Counted from the first letter of the stretch, positions 15,407 through 24,718 are shown. The stretch: 64,000 nucleotides of DNA from Pseudonocardia oceani (GCF_019263585.2 NZ_JADQDF010000001.1:4216001-4280000); one strand, 5' to 3'. The notes: generated by a model not told the origin, from the sequence alone. Numbers and translations are program-made.

Positions 15407-16716
15407 GCGCGCCGCAGCACGTGCAGCAGGAACTCCTCGTCGACGTGGGTCACCAGCGCGGTGAACCGGGGGTCGTCGAGCAGGACGCAGTGGGTGGCCC
15501 CGGCGTCGCGCGGCGCCTCGGCCGGCCAGCCCCGCCAGTGCGCGATCACGACGTCGCCACCGGGCTCCACGGCCTCGGCGATCCGGTCGACGGTGGCGGC
15601 CAGGACGTCGTCGGCGAGGTAGTAGAGGACCTCGGAGACGACGGCGAGGTCGAGCCCGGCGGGCAGCGCGGCGGCGTCGGGGAGGGCGGCCTGCTCCACG
15701 GTCGCCCCGGTCCCCTCGACGGCGGCGCGCGCAAGGTCGACGGCGGCCGCGGCGGCGTCGGAGGCGTCGAGCCGGTCGCAGCGCGCGGCCAGCTCGCGGG
15801 TCAGCGCGCCCGTGCCGCAGGCGGGCTCGGCGGCGTGCCGGTAGTGCTCGCGGGGCAGGCAGGCGAGCAGCACCGCGCGCTTGCGCCGCTCGTAGGAGCT
15901 GGTGCGGGTCTCCCAGGGGTCGCCGCCGTCGGTGGCGTAGAGGTCGTCGAACCGCTCGGCCGGCGCCCCGCCCGCGGCGGGGTCGCGGAACACGACCTCG
16001 GTTCCGGTGTCGAAGTGCGCCAGCACCTCCGGGCCCACGATCGGCGCGGCGCCCTCCGGGCCGGGCCCGGTCTGGGACACGAAGCAGGCCACGGCCCGCC
16101 GCTTGGCCTCCCGCGCGTCCGCGTCGAGGTGGTGGACGCGGGCGAGCGGCCAGGGGATCCCGTCGTCGTCCGGCCGCAGCCACGGCCACATCCAGATCGG
16201 GTAGTTCCAGCGGGTCGTGGTCACGGGGGCCGCGGCCGCGACGGCCCGTCCGGCCGCGGCGTGATCGGGGTGCGGGTCGCCGGTCCACGGGGCGAGGACG
16301 GCCTCGGCGCCGACGAGCAGCGGCTCCAGCGCGGCGGCGAGGACGTCGGCATCGAGGGCGGAGTCGGGCATCCCGAGGCGGTGCACCGGCACGCCGGCCA
16401 TCCCGTGAGCGGCGAGCGCGGCGTCGAGCTCGTCGCGCCGGGTCGCCGCCAGCGCGGCGCGGGCGGTGTCGTCGCGGGCGGGGTCGTCGAGGGAGGGGAA
16501 CGCGGCCTCGCCGTCGGTGGCCACCACGAGCTCCACGCGCGCGCCCGCCCGGTGCAGCGCCCGCATCAGCCCGCCGGCGCCGAGCGTCTCGTCGTCGGGG
16601 TGCGCGGCCACGACGACCACCCGCTCCCCGGCGAGCGCGGCGACCTCGAACGCGGGCGGCGCGTGGGCGTCGAGCAGCGGGAGCCAGTCCGCGGGCGGGG
16701 TCAGCGGCCGGGTCAT
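15403..16716 (-). CDS. Fusion of PIG-L (LmbE-like) deacetylase and class I SAM methyltransferase
   Basis: 437 residues. Residues about 25-215 are a LmbE/PIG-L zinc deacetylase: VVVVAAHPDDETLGAGGLMR holds the AHPDDE metal motif and PWTGDPHPDHAAAGRAV the second histidine pair. Residues about 255-437 are a NodS-like methyltransferase (AAEPACGTGALTRELAARCD, DLAVVSEVLYYLADD). Such enzymes de-N-acetylate a sugar and then methylate it. The fusion is known in actinobacterial saccharide clusters. ATG 16716 and the stop at 15403 both overlap neighbours by 4 bases. Confidence 0.88.
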   Translation of the reverse strand: MTRPLTPPADWLPLLDAHAPPAFEVAALAGERVVVVAAHPDDETLGAGGLMRALHRAGARVELVVATDGEAAFPSLDDPARDDTARAALAATRRDELDAALAAHGMAGVPVHRLGMPDSALDADVLAAALEPLLVGAEAVLAPWTGDPHPDHAAAGRAVAAAAPVTTTRWNYPIWMWPWLRPDDDGIPWPLARVHHLDADAREAKRRAVACFVSQTGPGPEGAAPIVGPEVLAHFDTGTEVVFRDPAAGGAPAERFDDLYATDGGDPWETRTSSYERRKRAVLLACLPREHYRHAAEPACGTGALTRELAARCDRLDASDAAAAAVDLARAAVEGTGATVEQAALPDAAALPAGLDLAVVSEVLYYLADDVLAATVDRIAEAVEPGGDVVIAHWRGWPAEAPRDAGATHCVLLDDPRFTALVTHVDEEFLLHVLRRA

Positions 16717-17654
16717 GCGGACTCCTCGGTGAGGCGGGCGCCGAGCGCGGCCAGGTCGAGCTCGGCGTGGTGCTGGCGGACGTAGACGCCCAGGTCGGCG
16801 AGCCGCAGGCCGGGACCGGGCTCGCGGGTCAGGCCGGTGGTGCCGGCGATGCGCGGGGCCCGGTCGAGCACCGTGCGGACGAGCTCCTCGGCGGCCGCGC
16901 GGGCCGTCCACACCGCGGTGGTGTGGTCGGCGGCCGGGTCGGCGTCGATGTCGTGGGCGGTGCGCTCGAGCAGGGCGTCGGTCGCGGCGAGCGCGGTGTG
17001 CAGGGCGCCGACGTGCGCGAGGCGGTGCGGGTCCCCGCCCGCGAGCCCGCGCACGTCGTCGAGGACGCCGGCGGCGCCGCCGAGCCACACCGCCGCGACC
17101 CCGCCGCCGCCGAACCAGAACCCCGGGCGGGCGGTGTAGAAGCCGGGCGGGCCGACGCGGCGGTCCGCGGGCACGCCCTGGAACTCGACGTCGACGCTGT
17201 CGCTGGCGACCATCCCCGCCGGGTTCCAGGTGCCCATCACGGGCCGCACGCGCGGGTCGCGCACGTCGACGTCGACGAGCGCGTCCCCGGCGACGACGAG
17301 TGCGCGGTCGAGCCGGTGTGCGCCGGAGCAGAAGCGGACGACGCCGTGCAGGGCCCCGTCGCGCAGGACCGCGCCGGTGCCGGCCGAGCGGGCGGCCCAG
17401 ACGCCGTAGAGCGCTCTCCCGACGGGGTCGCAGCCGGCCTCGGCGAGGATCGCGAGCGCGTCGGCGTGGCCCTCGGCCAGGCGGGCGAGGACGAGGTCGG
17501 TGCGGCCCCAGCGGGCCAGCGTCCGCCAGCGGCCCGCGGTGTCGCCGTGCCCCGGACGGGGGAGCGCATCGCGGACGGCGGCGGCGAGGGCGGGTCCGAG
17601 GGCGGCACTCGGGTCGGGGACGGGGTCGGGGGGACGCGGGTCGAGCAGGGTCAC
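16713..17654 (-). CDS. Acyl-CoA dehydrogenase-like flavoprotein of the saccharide cluster
   Basis: 313 residues, shorter than the usual 380. Recognisable acyl-CoA-dehydrogenase features are ALYGVWAARSAGTGAVLRDG, RFCSGAHRLDRALVVAG, the beta-domain GTWNPAGMVASDSVDVEFQG and a C-terminal helical bundle (AVWTARAAAEELVRTVLDR). The usual catalytic glutamate could not be located with confidence. Between a deacetylase/methyltransferase fusion and a glycosyltransferase it may oxidise a sugar-linked group or act as an accessory subunit. GTG 17654 overlaps the preceding stop. Confidence 0.7.
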   Translation of the reverse strand: MTLLDPRPPDPVPDPSAALGPALAAAVRDALPRPGHGDTAGRWRTLARWGRTDLVLARLAEGHADALAILAEAGCDPVGRALYGVWAARSAGTGAVLRDGALHGVVRFCSGAHRLDRALVVAGDALVDVDVRDPRVRPVMGTWNPAGMVASDSVDVEFQGVPADRRVGPPGFYTARPGFWFGGGGVAAVWLGGAAGVLDDVRGLAGGDPHRLAHVGALHTALAATDALLERTAHDIDADPAADHTTAVWTARAAAEELVRTVLDRAPRIAGTTGLTREPGPGLRLADLGVYVRQHHAELDLAALGARLTEESA

Positions 17655-18481
17655 GGGTGTCCTTCCGGGGACAGGTGCAGCGCGTCGTGGGCCGGGTCGA
17701 AGACCACGGCCCCGCGCGCGTCGAGCTCGTGCAGCCAGCCGCTCATCGGCCACCACCCCCGGCGGCGGCGGAACAGGCGGGCGTTGCGGACGATCTCCGC
17801 GATCCGCTCCGGGGTCTCCCGCGCGGGCGGGTGGTGCTGGTGGAACGCGCTCGCGCCGCCGACCCAGTACAGGCCGGCGCCGGCGTCGCGGGCGGCGCAG
17901 GCGAAGTCGGTGTCCTCGCCGCCGTAGCCGGTGTAGTCCTCGCAGAACCCGCCGATCGCGTCCCAGGTGGCCGGGGTGACGGCGAAGGACAGCGACCAGA
18001 ACAGCTCCCACCGCGACTCCGCCACGAGCTCGCCGTCGGGCGGGGCGGGGCGGGCGGGGTGCGGGGGTGCGAGCGCCGCCAGCCGGTCGGGGGCCGGGTA
18101 GCCACCGTCGGGGGCGGGCGGCAGGTGGTGCACCGGCCCGCACAGCAGCGCGGGTCCGTCGACGCGGCGCGCGGCGTCGGCGTAGCGGCGCAGCATCCCG
18201 GGTGCGGGGATGCAGTCGACGTCGAGGAACACGAGCAGGTCGGCGCCCGCGGCGGCGGCCGCCCCGGCGTTGCGGGCGGCCGAGAGCGGCAGCCCGGTGG
18301 TCGGCACCGGCACCCGGACGACGGCGACGGGCGGCGCCCCGGGCACGTCGGCGAGCTCGGGCTCGGCCCCCATCGCGACGACGACGTGCACGTCCGGCGG
18401 GTCGACCGCGAGCGCCTCGCGCTGGCGGTGCAGGTGCGCGGCGCGCCCGCGGACGGGCGTGATCACGGCGGTGCGGGTCAC
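17651..18481 (-). CDS. Glycosyltransferase family 2 with galactosyltransferase-type C-terminus
   Basis: 276 residues. It begins TAVITPVRGRAAHLHRQREA, has a DxD in LLVFLDVDCIPAPGMLRRYA, and carries the GYGGEDTDFACAARDAGA motif seen in GT27-type C-terminal domains; FHQHHPP follows. The same GYGGED motif appears in the glycosyltransferase at 23555 on the other wing. Both ends overlap neighbours by 4 bases. Soluble, no signal peptide. Confidence 0.85.
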   Translation of the reverse strand: MTRTAVITPVRGRAAHLHRQREALAVDPPDVHVVVAMGAEPELADVPGAPPVAVVRVPVPTTGLPLSAARNAGAAAAAGADLLVFLDVDCIPAPGMLRRYADAARRVDGPALLCGPVHHLPPAPDGGYPAPDRLAALAPPHPARPAPPDGELVAESRWELFWSLSFAVTPATWDAIGGFCEDYTGYGGEDTDFACAARDAGAGLYWVGGASAFHQHHPPARETPERIAEIVRNARLFRRRRGWWPMSGWLHELDARGAVVFDPAHDALHLSPEGHP

Positions 18482-19485
18482 GCGGCCAGCCCGTCGAGCA
18501 GCGCGGCCGCGTGCGCGGCGCCGGTGCCGGTGGACCACGCCTCCCAGCCGGCGCCCCCGCGCTGCGCCGCGCGGTCCAGCAGCGCGGGCCAGGCCGCGGG
18601 CTCCGGCCACGCGCCGGTCGGCTCGGCGATGCCGGCGCGGGCGAGTGCCGCGGCCGTCGCGTCCTGCTCGCCGAACGGGCGCCGCTGCGGCACCACGACG
18701 GCGGGCCGCCGGGCCGCGGCCACCTCGGCCAGCGCGTTCTGCCCGGCGTGGGTCACGACGACGCCGGCCGCGGACAGCTCGGCCCACACGTCGTCGACCC
18801 AGCCGAGCCAGGTCAGGTTCTCGGGCCAGTCGCCGGGGCCGGGGTGCGGGCCGGCCACGACCCAGCGGTGCCCGGGGGTGGCGGCCGCCGCGGCGGCGAT
18901 CCGGTCGGGTCCGACGTCGATGCCGCCGCGGCCCCACAGCACCAGCACGCGGCACGGGTCGCCCGCGGCCGGAGCCGGGTGCACGTCGAACCGGGACAGG
19001 GCCCCGAGGTGCACGGTCTTGGAGGCCCACCCGTCGGGCCAGCCGTCGGCGGGGCGGACCGGCCAGGGCGCGAGGATGCGCTCGGCCAGGTCGTAGGCGG
19101 TGCGGTGCGGGCGGTCGGTGCGCTCGCCGGGCTGCGCCACGACGACCACCGGGACGCCGTGCAGGCGTGCGAGCAGCGCCACCTCCACCGACACGTCGAC
19201 GACGACGAGCGACGCCCGCACAACGGTCTCCGACACCCTTCGCATGCGCTCGGCCAGGCCCGCGTGCCGCCGCGGCACCCAGTGCAGCGTGCCGCCGGCG
19301 GTGACGTCGCGCGTCGCGGCGTCGACGCCGTCGCTGTCGTCGGGCAGGTCGACCCAGTCCCCGGCCCAGCCCGCGGGCCGCGGCCGTCCGGACATCCCGA
19401 CGACCGGCGTGCGCGCCGCCGCGGCGATCGAGGCGGCGCGATGGACGTGCCCGCTGCCCTGGTGGTGCACGTAGTAGGCGATCAC
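18478..19485 (-). CDS. MurG/UGT-like glycosyltransferase (GT-B fold)
   Basis: 335 residues. The N-terminus YYVHHQGSGHVHRAASIAAA resembles the acceptor loop of GT28-type enzymes. The C-terminal donor site is VVTHAGQNALAEVAAARRPA followed by VVPQRRPFGEQDATAAALAR, typical of MurG-like transferases. GTG 19485 overlaps the stop of the upstream GT4 gene. Acceptor and donor sugars unknown. Confidence 0.8.
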   Translation of the reverse strand: MIAYYVHHQGSGHVHRAASIAAAARTPVVGMSGRPRPAGWAGDWVDLPDDSDGVDAATRDVTAGGTLHWVPRRHAGLAERMRRVSETVVRASLVVVDVSVEVALLARLHGVPVVVVAQPGERTDRPHRTAYDLAERILAPWPVRPADGWPDGWASKTVHLGALSRFDVHPAPAAGDPCRVLVLWGRGGIDVGPDRIAAAAAATPGHRWVVAGPHPGPGDWPENLTWLGWVDDVWAELSAAGVVVTHAGQNALAEVAAARRPAVVVPQRRPFGEQDATAAALARAGIAEPTGAWPEPAAWPALLDRAAQRGGAGWEAWSTGTGAAHAAALLDGLAA

Positions 19486-20546
19486 GCGACGAGCTCGTCG
19501 TAGAGGTCCTCGTAGCCGCGCACCATCGCCTCGACCGAGCAGACGTCCTCGGCGCGGCGGCGCACGGCGGCGCGGTCGAGCCGCGCGGCCGCGGGGATCG
19601 CGGCGGCGAGGCCGTCGACGTCCCCGGGGTCGGCGAGCACGCCGCACGTCGGGCCGAGCAGCTCGGGCAGCGCGCCCCGGGCGAACCCGGCGATCGGGGT
19701 GCCGCAGGCCAGCGCCTCGGCGACGACGAGCCCGTACGGCTCGTCCCAGCACGGCGACACCACGGCCACCGAGGCCGAGCCGACGAGCCGGGCGAGCGCG
19801 GTGTGGTCGAGGTGCCCGACGTAGTCGATGCCGTCGCCCAGCAGCGGCGCGACCTCGGCGTCGAACCAGCGGCGGTCGGGCCGGGGCCCGGCCAGGCGCA
19901 GCCCGCTCCCGGCGGCGCGGGCCGCGCGGATCGCCTCGACCGGCCCCTTCTCGGGCACGATCCGGCCCGACCAGACGGGCGTGCCGCCGCCGGGGCCGGG
20001 CGTCCACACGGCGGTGTCGACGCCGTTGCGGACCACCCGGACGTCGGGGACGAGGCCGCGCCACTGGCCCGCGGTGGTGTGGCTGACCGCGGCGAACCGG
20101 GGCCGGTTCTGGGTGCGCGGGAGCCGGATCGCCGACTCCAGCCACGGCGTCGGCGGGGTGTGCAGCGTCGTCACGACCGGGCGCGGCACGGCCGGACCCA
20201 TCGCGACGGGCAGGTAGTGCAGCGAGTTGTTGTGCACGACGTCGTACGGCGCGTCGGGGGCCGACAGCTCGAGCATCAGGCCCAGGTAGGCGTGGTGCTC
20301 GGCCAGGAACCAGTCGGCGGGCATGCTCACGTCGCTGCGGGCGTGCCCGGTCAGCGGGGGAAGGGGCGTCATCTCGCGGACGCCGAGCGCGGGGTCGGAA
20401 CCGGCCCCGCCGAACACGGTCACCTCGTGGCCGCGGGCGCGCAGCCGCGACGCGAGCTGCCAGGTGTGGGCCTCCAGACCCCCGGCGAAGGGCTCGCGGA
20501 TGGGGTAGCGGGCGGAGGCGATGAGCGCGATGCGGTGTCGCTTCAA
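19482..20546 (-). CDS. Glycosyltransferase family 4
   Basis: 354 residues. IREPFAGGLEAHTWQLASRL marks the GT4 N-terminal acceptor domain, GRIVPEKGPVEAIRAARAAG the donor domain, and SPCWDEPYGLVVAEALACGT contains the E-x7-E nucleotide-sugar motif. It is the first gene of the minus-strand wing. The only in-frame start is a TTG at 20546 without a strong ribosome binding site, so the start is provisional. Confidence 0.87.
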   Translation of the reverse strand: MKRHRIALIASARYPIREPFAGGLEAHTWQLASRLRARGHEVTVFGGAGSDPALGVREMTPLPPLTGHARSDVSMPADWFLAEHHAYLGLMLELSAPDAPYDVVHNNSLHYLPVAMGPAVPRPVVTTLHTPPTPWLESAIRLPRTQNRPRFAAVSHTTAGQWRGLVPDVRVVRNGVDTAVWTPGPGGGTPVWSGRIVPEKGPVEAIRAARAAGSGLRLAGPRPDRRWFDAEVAPLLGDGIDYVGHLDHTALARLVGSASVAVVSPCWDEPYGLVVAEALACGTPIAGFARGALPELLGPTCGVLADPGDVDGLAAAIPAAARLDRAAVRRRAEDVCSVEAMVRGYEDLYDELVA

Positions 20547-20645
20547 CGCGGAAGACGGGTCGGCGACACGGCGGACTCCTGGTTCGGGGCAGCGGGCTGA
20601 TGGCGACCCCGGATACCCCCGTCCACGCGCGGGTCACGCCATGAC

Positions 20646-21545
20646 CTACGTCATAGCGAGGAGCGTGAGGCGTTTCGCGTGGCGCTCCAGCCCGGCCGCG
20701 ACCCACTGCGGGTGGTCGGCGTACCAGTCGAGCTGTGCCGCCCGGACCTGTCCGTCGTCGACCGGGGCCCCGTCGACGAGCCAGTGGTCCCGGGGCTCGG
20801 CGTCGAGCCCGAGCGCGTCGAGCACGGCGGGGTCCAGCGGCGCGCGCACCCCGCCGAGCAGCGCCCGGCCCGGGTCGTCGGCGTCCGCCGGCAGCCCGAC
20901 CGCGGCCTGCACGCGGCGGGCCAGTGCGATGAGCACGGGATTGCCGGGGTGGTTGAGGGTGTGCGCGGCGTCGGTGCCGAACCCGGCGAGCAGGTCGGCC
21001 ACGCCGACGTCCGTGGCCCGTTCGCGCCCCGCGAGCTCGGAGACCGACAGCGCCGCGGCCTCCCGCAGCGCCGCGGCGTCCGGGCGCGGCGCACGGGTCA
21101 GTCCGGCGGCGGCCGTGAGGGTGCGCAGGTCGTGGTAGGGCACGACGGGCGGCACCGCGGCCATGTCGCCGGGGTGCCGGACGATCACCGTCCACGGGTG
21201 CAGGCCCGCGTAGCGCACCACGGGCCAGCGCAGGACGCGCGCGCCCGCGGGCAGGTGCGCGGCGAGCTCGGCGGTGCCCAGCGGCAGGTCGCGGTAGCCG
21301 TCGCGGACGGGCTGGGACAGCAGCAGCGCGGTGCGGGCGAGCAGCGCGTGCAGGTGCGGCAGGTCGTCGGCGGTGAGCTCGTGCACCGGCGGCACGCGCA
21401 CCGGCCGCGGCGCGAACGTCGGCGACCCGGCGAGCAGCACGCGCAGCGACTCCGCCTGGCAGTTGCCGTGCACGAGGGTCACCGGGCCGGGCTCGTCGAC
21501 CAGTCCGTAGAACTCGCCGTAGTGGCGGCGGCGTCCGTGATCCAT
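20646..21545 (-). CDS. WcbI-like polysaccharide biosynthesis putative acetyltransferase
   Basis: 299 residues from ATG 21545. The N-terminal VTLVHGNCQAESLRVLLAGS carries the HGNCQ signature of the WcbI family, which binds CoA and acts in capsule or saccharide biosynthesis. LLLSQPVRDGYRDLPLGTAEL follows the same family pattern. An upstream in-frame ATG (21608) would run into the divergent gene at 21601, so 21545 is preferred. The 55-bp gap at 21546-21600 must hold the promoters of both wings. Family assignment rests on the short motif. Confidence 0.65.
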   Translation of the reverse strand: MDHGRRRHYGEFYGLVDEPGPVTLVHGNCQAESLRVLLAGSPTFAPRPVRVPPVHELTADDLPHLHALLARTALLLSQPVRDGYRDLPLGTAELAAHLPAGARVLRWPVVRYAGLHPWTVIVRHPGDMAAVPPVVPYHDLRTLTAAAGLTRAPRPDAAALREAAALSVSELAGRERATDVGVADLLAGFGTDAAHTLNHPGNPVLIALARRVQAAVGLPADADDPGRALLGGVRAPLDPAVLDALGLDAEPRDHWLVDGAPVDDGQVRAAQLDWYADHPQWVAAGLERHAKRLTLLAMT

Positions 21546-21600
21546 GTGACCGATGCTGCCCGGGGTTTCGGGAACCGGCGCGCCGGGGCACCTGGGGCGG

Positions 21601-22626
21601 GTGCGCATCGCGTCGGTCCCGTCCGGTCACGTCTACGTCCGGCACCTCGCCGACCCCGCTCCCGCCGGTCACGACGTGGTCCGCCTGCCCGACCCGCCCG
21701 TGCCCGGCGCGCCACCCGGCCAGTGGTGGCCGCCGCCGATGCTCGACCCGTCGTGGGTGCGCGGGCACGCCGGGGAGTTCGACGTCCTGCACGTCCACTT
21801 CGGCTACGACGACCGCACGCCTGCACAGCTGGCCGCGCTCGTCACCGCGCTGCGCGACGCCGGCCGGGCGCTCGTCGTCACCGTCCACGACCTGCGCAAC
21901 CCCCACCACGCCGACCCGGCCGCGCACGACGCCGCGCTCGGCGTCCTGGTCCCGGCGGCCGACGCGCTGCTGACGCTGACCGCCGGCGCGGCGGCCGAGA
22001 TCGCGCGGCGCTGGGGGCGGGAGGCGACGGTGGCGCCGCACCCGCACGTCGTCCCGGCGGAGCGGATCGCCGCGCCCCGCCCGCCGCGCGAGGGGTTCCT
22101 CGTGGGGTTGCACGCCAAGAGCGTGCGGGCCAACGCCGACCCGGTGCCGGTGGCCCGCGCGCTGGCCGCGGCCGTCGCGGGGCTGCCCGGCGCCCGGCTG
22201 CGGGTCGACGCGCACGACGACCCGCGCGGGCGCGCCGTCGCCGCCGCCCTGCCCGACCTCGACGTGCGCGTGCACGCCCCGTTCACCGACGACGAGCTGT
22301 GGGAGTACCTGTCGGCGCTCGACCTCTCGGTGCTCCCGTACCGCTTCGGCACCCACTCGGGCTGGCTGGAGGCCTGCCACGACCTGGGCACGGCGGTGCT
22401 CGCGCCCGACTGCGGCTTCTACGCCGAGCAGGCGCCGTGCCTGCTCTACGGCCACGACGAGCACCGGCTCGACGCCGGCTCGCTGCAGGCGGCCGTGCGC
22501 CGGGCGCACGCCGAGCGCCCGGCGTGGCGGGCCGACCCGGCGGCCCGGCGGGCGCAGCGGGAGCGGATCGCCGCGGTGCACGCGGAGGTCTACCGGTCGT
22601 CGGTGCTCGCACGGGCCGCCGCGTGA
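21601..22626 (+). CDS. Glycosyltransferase (GT4-like), first gene of plus-strand wing
   Basis: 341 residues from GTG 21601. Features of a GT-B fold include FDVLHVHFGYDDRTPAQLAA, VVTVHDLRNPHHADPAAHDA and a C-terminal region LWEYLSALDLSVLPYRFGTH with LEACHDLGTAVLAPDCGFYA in place of the usual E-x7-E. It starts 55 bp from the divergent WcbI-like gene and overlaps the next gene by GTGA. Probably a sugar transferase acting on the same product as the minus-strand wing. Confidence 0.78.
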   Translation: MRIASVPSGHVYVRHLADPAPAGHDVVRLPDPPVPGAPPGQWWPPPMLDPSWVRGHAGEFDVLHVHFGYDDRTPAQLAALVTALRDAGRALVVTVHDLRNPHHADPAAHDAALGVLVPAADALLTLTAGAAAEIARRWGREATVAPHPHVVPAERIAAPRPPREGFLVGLHAKSVRANADPVPVARALAAAVAGLPGARLRVDAHDDPRGRAVAAALPDLDVRVHAPFTDDELWEYLSALDLSVLPYRFGTHSGWLEACHDLGTAVLAPDCGFYAEQAPCLLYGHDEHRLDAGSLQAAVRRAHAERPAWRADPAARRAQRERIAAVHAEVYRSSVLARAAA

Positions 22627-23561
22627 GGGTGCGCGTCGTCGCCCCCGGCCCGCCCGGGCACGGGGTCGTCCGCCACGCCGCGCTGGTGGCGCAGCGCGCG
22701 GCCGCCCACGGGATCGAGCCCGTCGACGGGGGAGCCGCCGACCTCACCCATGCCCAGTTCACCGACGCCCTGTGGGGCCCCGACATCGCCGCGGCCGCCG
22801 CCGCGTTCACCGCGTGGGCGACCGGCGTCCCGCGCCCGCTGGTCGTCACGCTGCACGACGTGCCCGGCGCCGACCCCGACCCGGCCCGCGACGCCCGCCG
22901 CACCGCGGGCTACGCGCGGGTCGTGGCCGCGGCCGACGCCGTCGTCGTGTCCGCGGAGCACGAGGCGGCGAAGGTGGCGGCGTTCTCCGGACGGGTCGCG
23001 ACCGTCGTCGACCTGCCGGTGCCGGCACCCGTGCCCGGCGGCGCCGCACCGGACTGGGCCGACCGCCCCACGCTCGGCGTGCTCGGCTTCCTCTACCCCG
23101 GCAAGGGCCACGCGGAGGTGCTCGACGCCGCCGCGCGGCACCCGTCGCGGCCCCGGGTCGTGGCCGCGGGCGGGCCCTCGCCGGGGCACGAGCCGCTGGT
23201 GGCGGCGCTCGCGGAGCGTGCCGCGGCGGCGGGCGTCGACCTCGTCGTCACCGGGGCGCTGAGCGACGCCGACCTCACCGCCGCGGCCCGCGCGGTGACC
23301 GTGCCGGTCGTGCCCGGGCGCTCGGTCAGCGCGAGCGGCACGCTGGCGACCTGGTGGGGGTGCGGTCGCCGTCCGCTGGCCGCGCGCGGCGCCTACGTGC
23401 GCGAGCAGGCCGTGCGCCGCCCCGGCGCGCTGACGCCCTACGACGACCTCGACGTCACCGCCGTCCTGGCCGACCCGGACGGGACCCGGCTGCCCGCCCC
23501 GCCCCCGTGCCGCGCGGGCGCCGCGCACGCCGCCCTCTACCGGGGGCTGCGCGCGTGCTGA
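22623..23561 (+). CDS. Glycosyltransferase (GT4-like), second gene of plus-strand wing
   Basis: 312 residues. VVAPGPPGHGVVRHAALVAQ opens a GT-B-like N-terminal domain; PRPLVVTLHDVPGADPDPAR and AAADAVVVSAEHEAAKVAAF are typical of GT4 acceptor domains. The donor half holds GVLGFLYPGKGHAEVLDAAA and VPGRSVSASGTLATWWGCGR. The terminal E-x7-E is not evident, so activity is less certain than for its neighbours. It overlaps the preceding stop by GTGA and the next start by 7 bases. Confidence 0.75.
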   Translation: MRVRVVAPGPPGHGVVRHAALVAQRAAAHGIEPVDGGAADLTHAQFTDALWGPDIAAAAAAFTAWATGVPRPLVVTLHDVPGADPDPARDARRTAGYARVVAAADAVVVSAEHEAAKVAAFSGRVATVVDLPVPAPVPGGAAPDWADRPTLGVLGFLYPGKGHAEVLDAAARHPSRPRVVAAGGPSPGHEPLVAALAERAAAAGVDLVVTGALSDADLTAAARAVTVPVVPGRSVSASGTLATWWGCGRRPLAARGAYVREQAVRRPGALTPYDDLDVTAVLADPDGTRLPAPPPCRAGAAHAALYRGLRAC

Positions 23562-24709
23562 TCGACGTCCCCGTCCCCGGCAACCGCTACGACCTGCTCG
23601 ACGCGCACCCGGCGCCGCGCCCGGAGGTCGCGGTCGTCGTCGCCCACTACCGCCAGCCCGGGCAGCTCGCCCGGAGCTGGGACGCGTTGTGCCGGCAGAC
23701 GCTGGCACCCGTGGAGGTGGTGATCGCCGACGACGGCTCCGACCCGCCGCCCGCACCGCCCGCCGGCGGGCCGCCGGTCCGCGTGGTGACCCAGCCCGAC
23801 CTGGGGTTCCGCGCCGCCGCCGCGCGCAACCTCGGCGTCGCGCACACGAGCGCCGAGGTCCTGGTCCTCCTCGACGCCGACACCGTGCCCGAGCCGGGGT
23901 TCCTCGAGCACCTGACCACGCGCGTCGCCCGCAACCCCGACGTGCTCGCCGTGGGGCGCCGCCGCCACGCCGACCTCGACGGCCATCCCGTCGACGTGGA
24001 CCCGCGCACGCTCCCCGAGCTGCCCGAGCCCGTCTGGCTGCGCGAGGCCTACGCCGGCAGCCGGGACCTGCTCGACGCCGACGGCACCAGCTTCCGCCAC
24101 GTCATCAGCGCCGTGCTCGCGTGCCGGCGCAGCCTGTTCGACGACCTCGGCGGCTTCGACGAGCGGTACGTCGGCTACGGCGGCGAGGACTGGGACCTGG
24201 CCTACCGGGCCTGGAACAACGGGGCGGTGCTGGTGCACGAGCCCACCGCGGTGGCCTGGCACGACGGCCCCGACTGGGCGCTGCGCGGCGAGGCCCCCGG
24301 GGTGAAGGAGCAGGAGGCGGCGCGGCTGGCCGCGCTGGTCCCGGAGCCGGGGACGCGGCGGGGCGCTCCGCCCGGCGAGGTGCCCGACGTGCTCGTCGAG
24401 GCGGCCCCGGTCGCCGTGGACTCGGTGCGCGCCCAGCACCACACCGATCTGGCTGTGGGCGGGGACTGGACCACCGACCAGCTCCGGCGCGCCCGCGTGC
24501 GGATGCGGGTGGAGCGGCCGCTTCCGCCGTGGGCGGTGGGCGCGGCGGTGCGGGCGCTGGTCGTCGGCGACCTCGCGACCGTCGTCCTGCGCACCGGGGG
24601 CGCGGTGGCCGCCACCGCGCGCAGCACCCGCGCGATCGGCCGGGCGCGGCGGTGGGGCGGGGGCGGGATCGGGTTCGGCGAGCTGGACCTCGACGTCGGG
24701 AGCCCCTGA
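23555..24709 (+). CDS. Glycosyltransferase family 2 with GYGGED motif
   Basis: 384 residues from GTG 23555. The GT-A domain is clear: VAVVVAHYRQPGQLARSWDA, VEVVIADDGSDPP, LVLLDADTVPEPGFLEHL and FDERYVGYGGEDWDLAYRAW. The last 100 residues (WTTDQLRRARVRMRVERPLP onward) form a second segment seen in few GT2 proteins. It ends the plus-strand wing and is followed by a hairpin terminator at 24719-24747. Confidence 0.87.
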   Translation: MLIDVPVPGNRYDLLDAHPAPRPEVAVVVAHYRQPGQLARSWDALCRQTLAPVEVVIADDGSDPPPAPPAGGPPVRVVTQPDLGFRAAAARNLGVAHTSAEVLVLLDADTVPEPGFLEHLTTRVARNPDVLAVGRRRHADLDGHPVDVDPRTLPELPEPVWLREAYAGSRDLLDADGTSFRHVISAVLACRRSLFDDLGGFDERYVGYGGEDWDLAYRAWNNGAVLVHEPTAVAWHDGPDWALRGEAPGVKEQEAARLAALVPEPGTRRGAPPGEVPDVLVEAAPVAVDSVRAQHHTDLAVGGDWTTDQLRRARVRMRVERPLPPWAVGAAVRALVVGDLATVVLRTGGAVAATARSTRAIGRARRWGGGGIGFGELDLDVGSP

Positions 24710-24718
24710 CACGACTGC

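Noticed and set aside
18478..22581. A 1367-codon minus-strand frame that would be a giant fused protein
   Set aside because: Only its last 335 codons (from GTG 19485) read as a glycosyltransferase; the rest is antisense or off-frame to genes on both strands.
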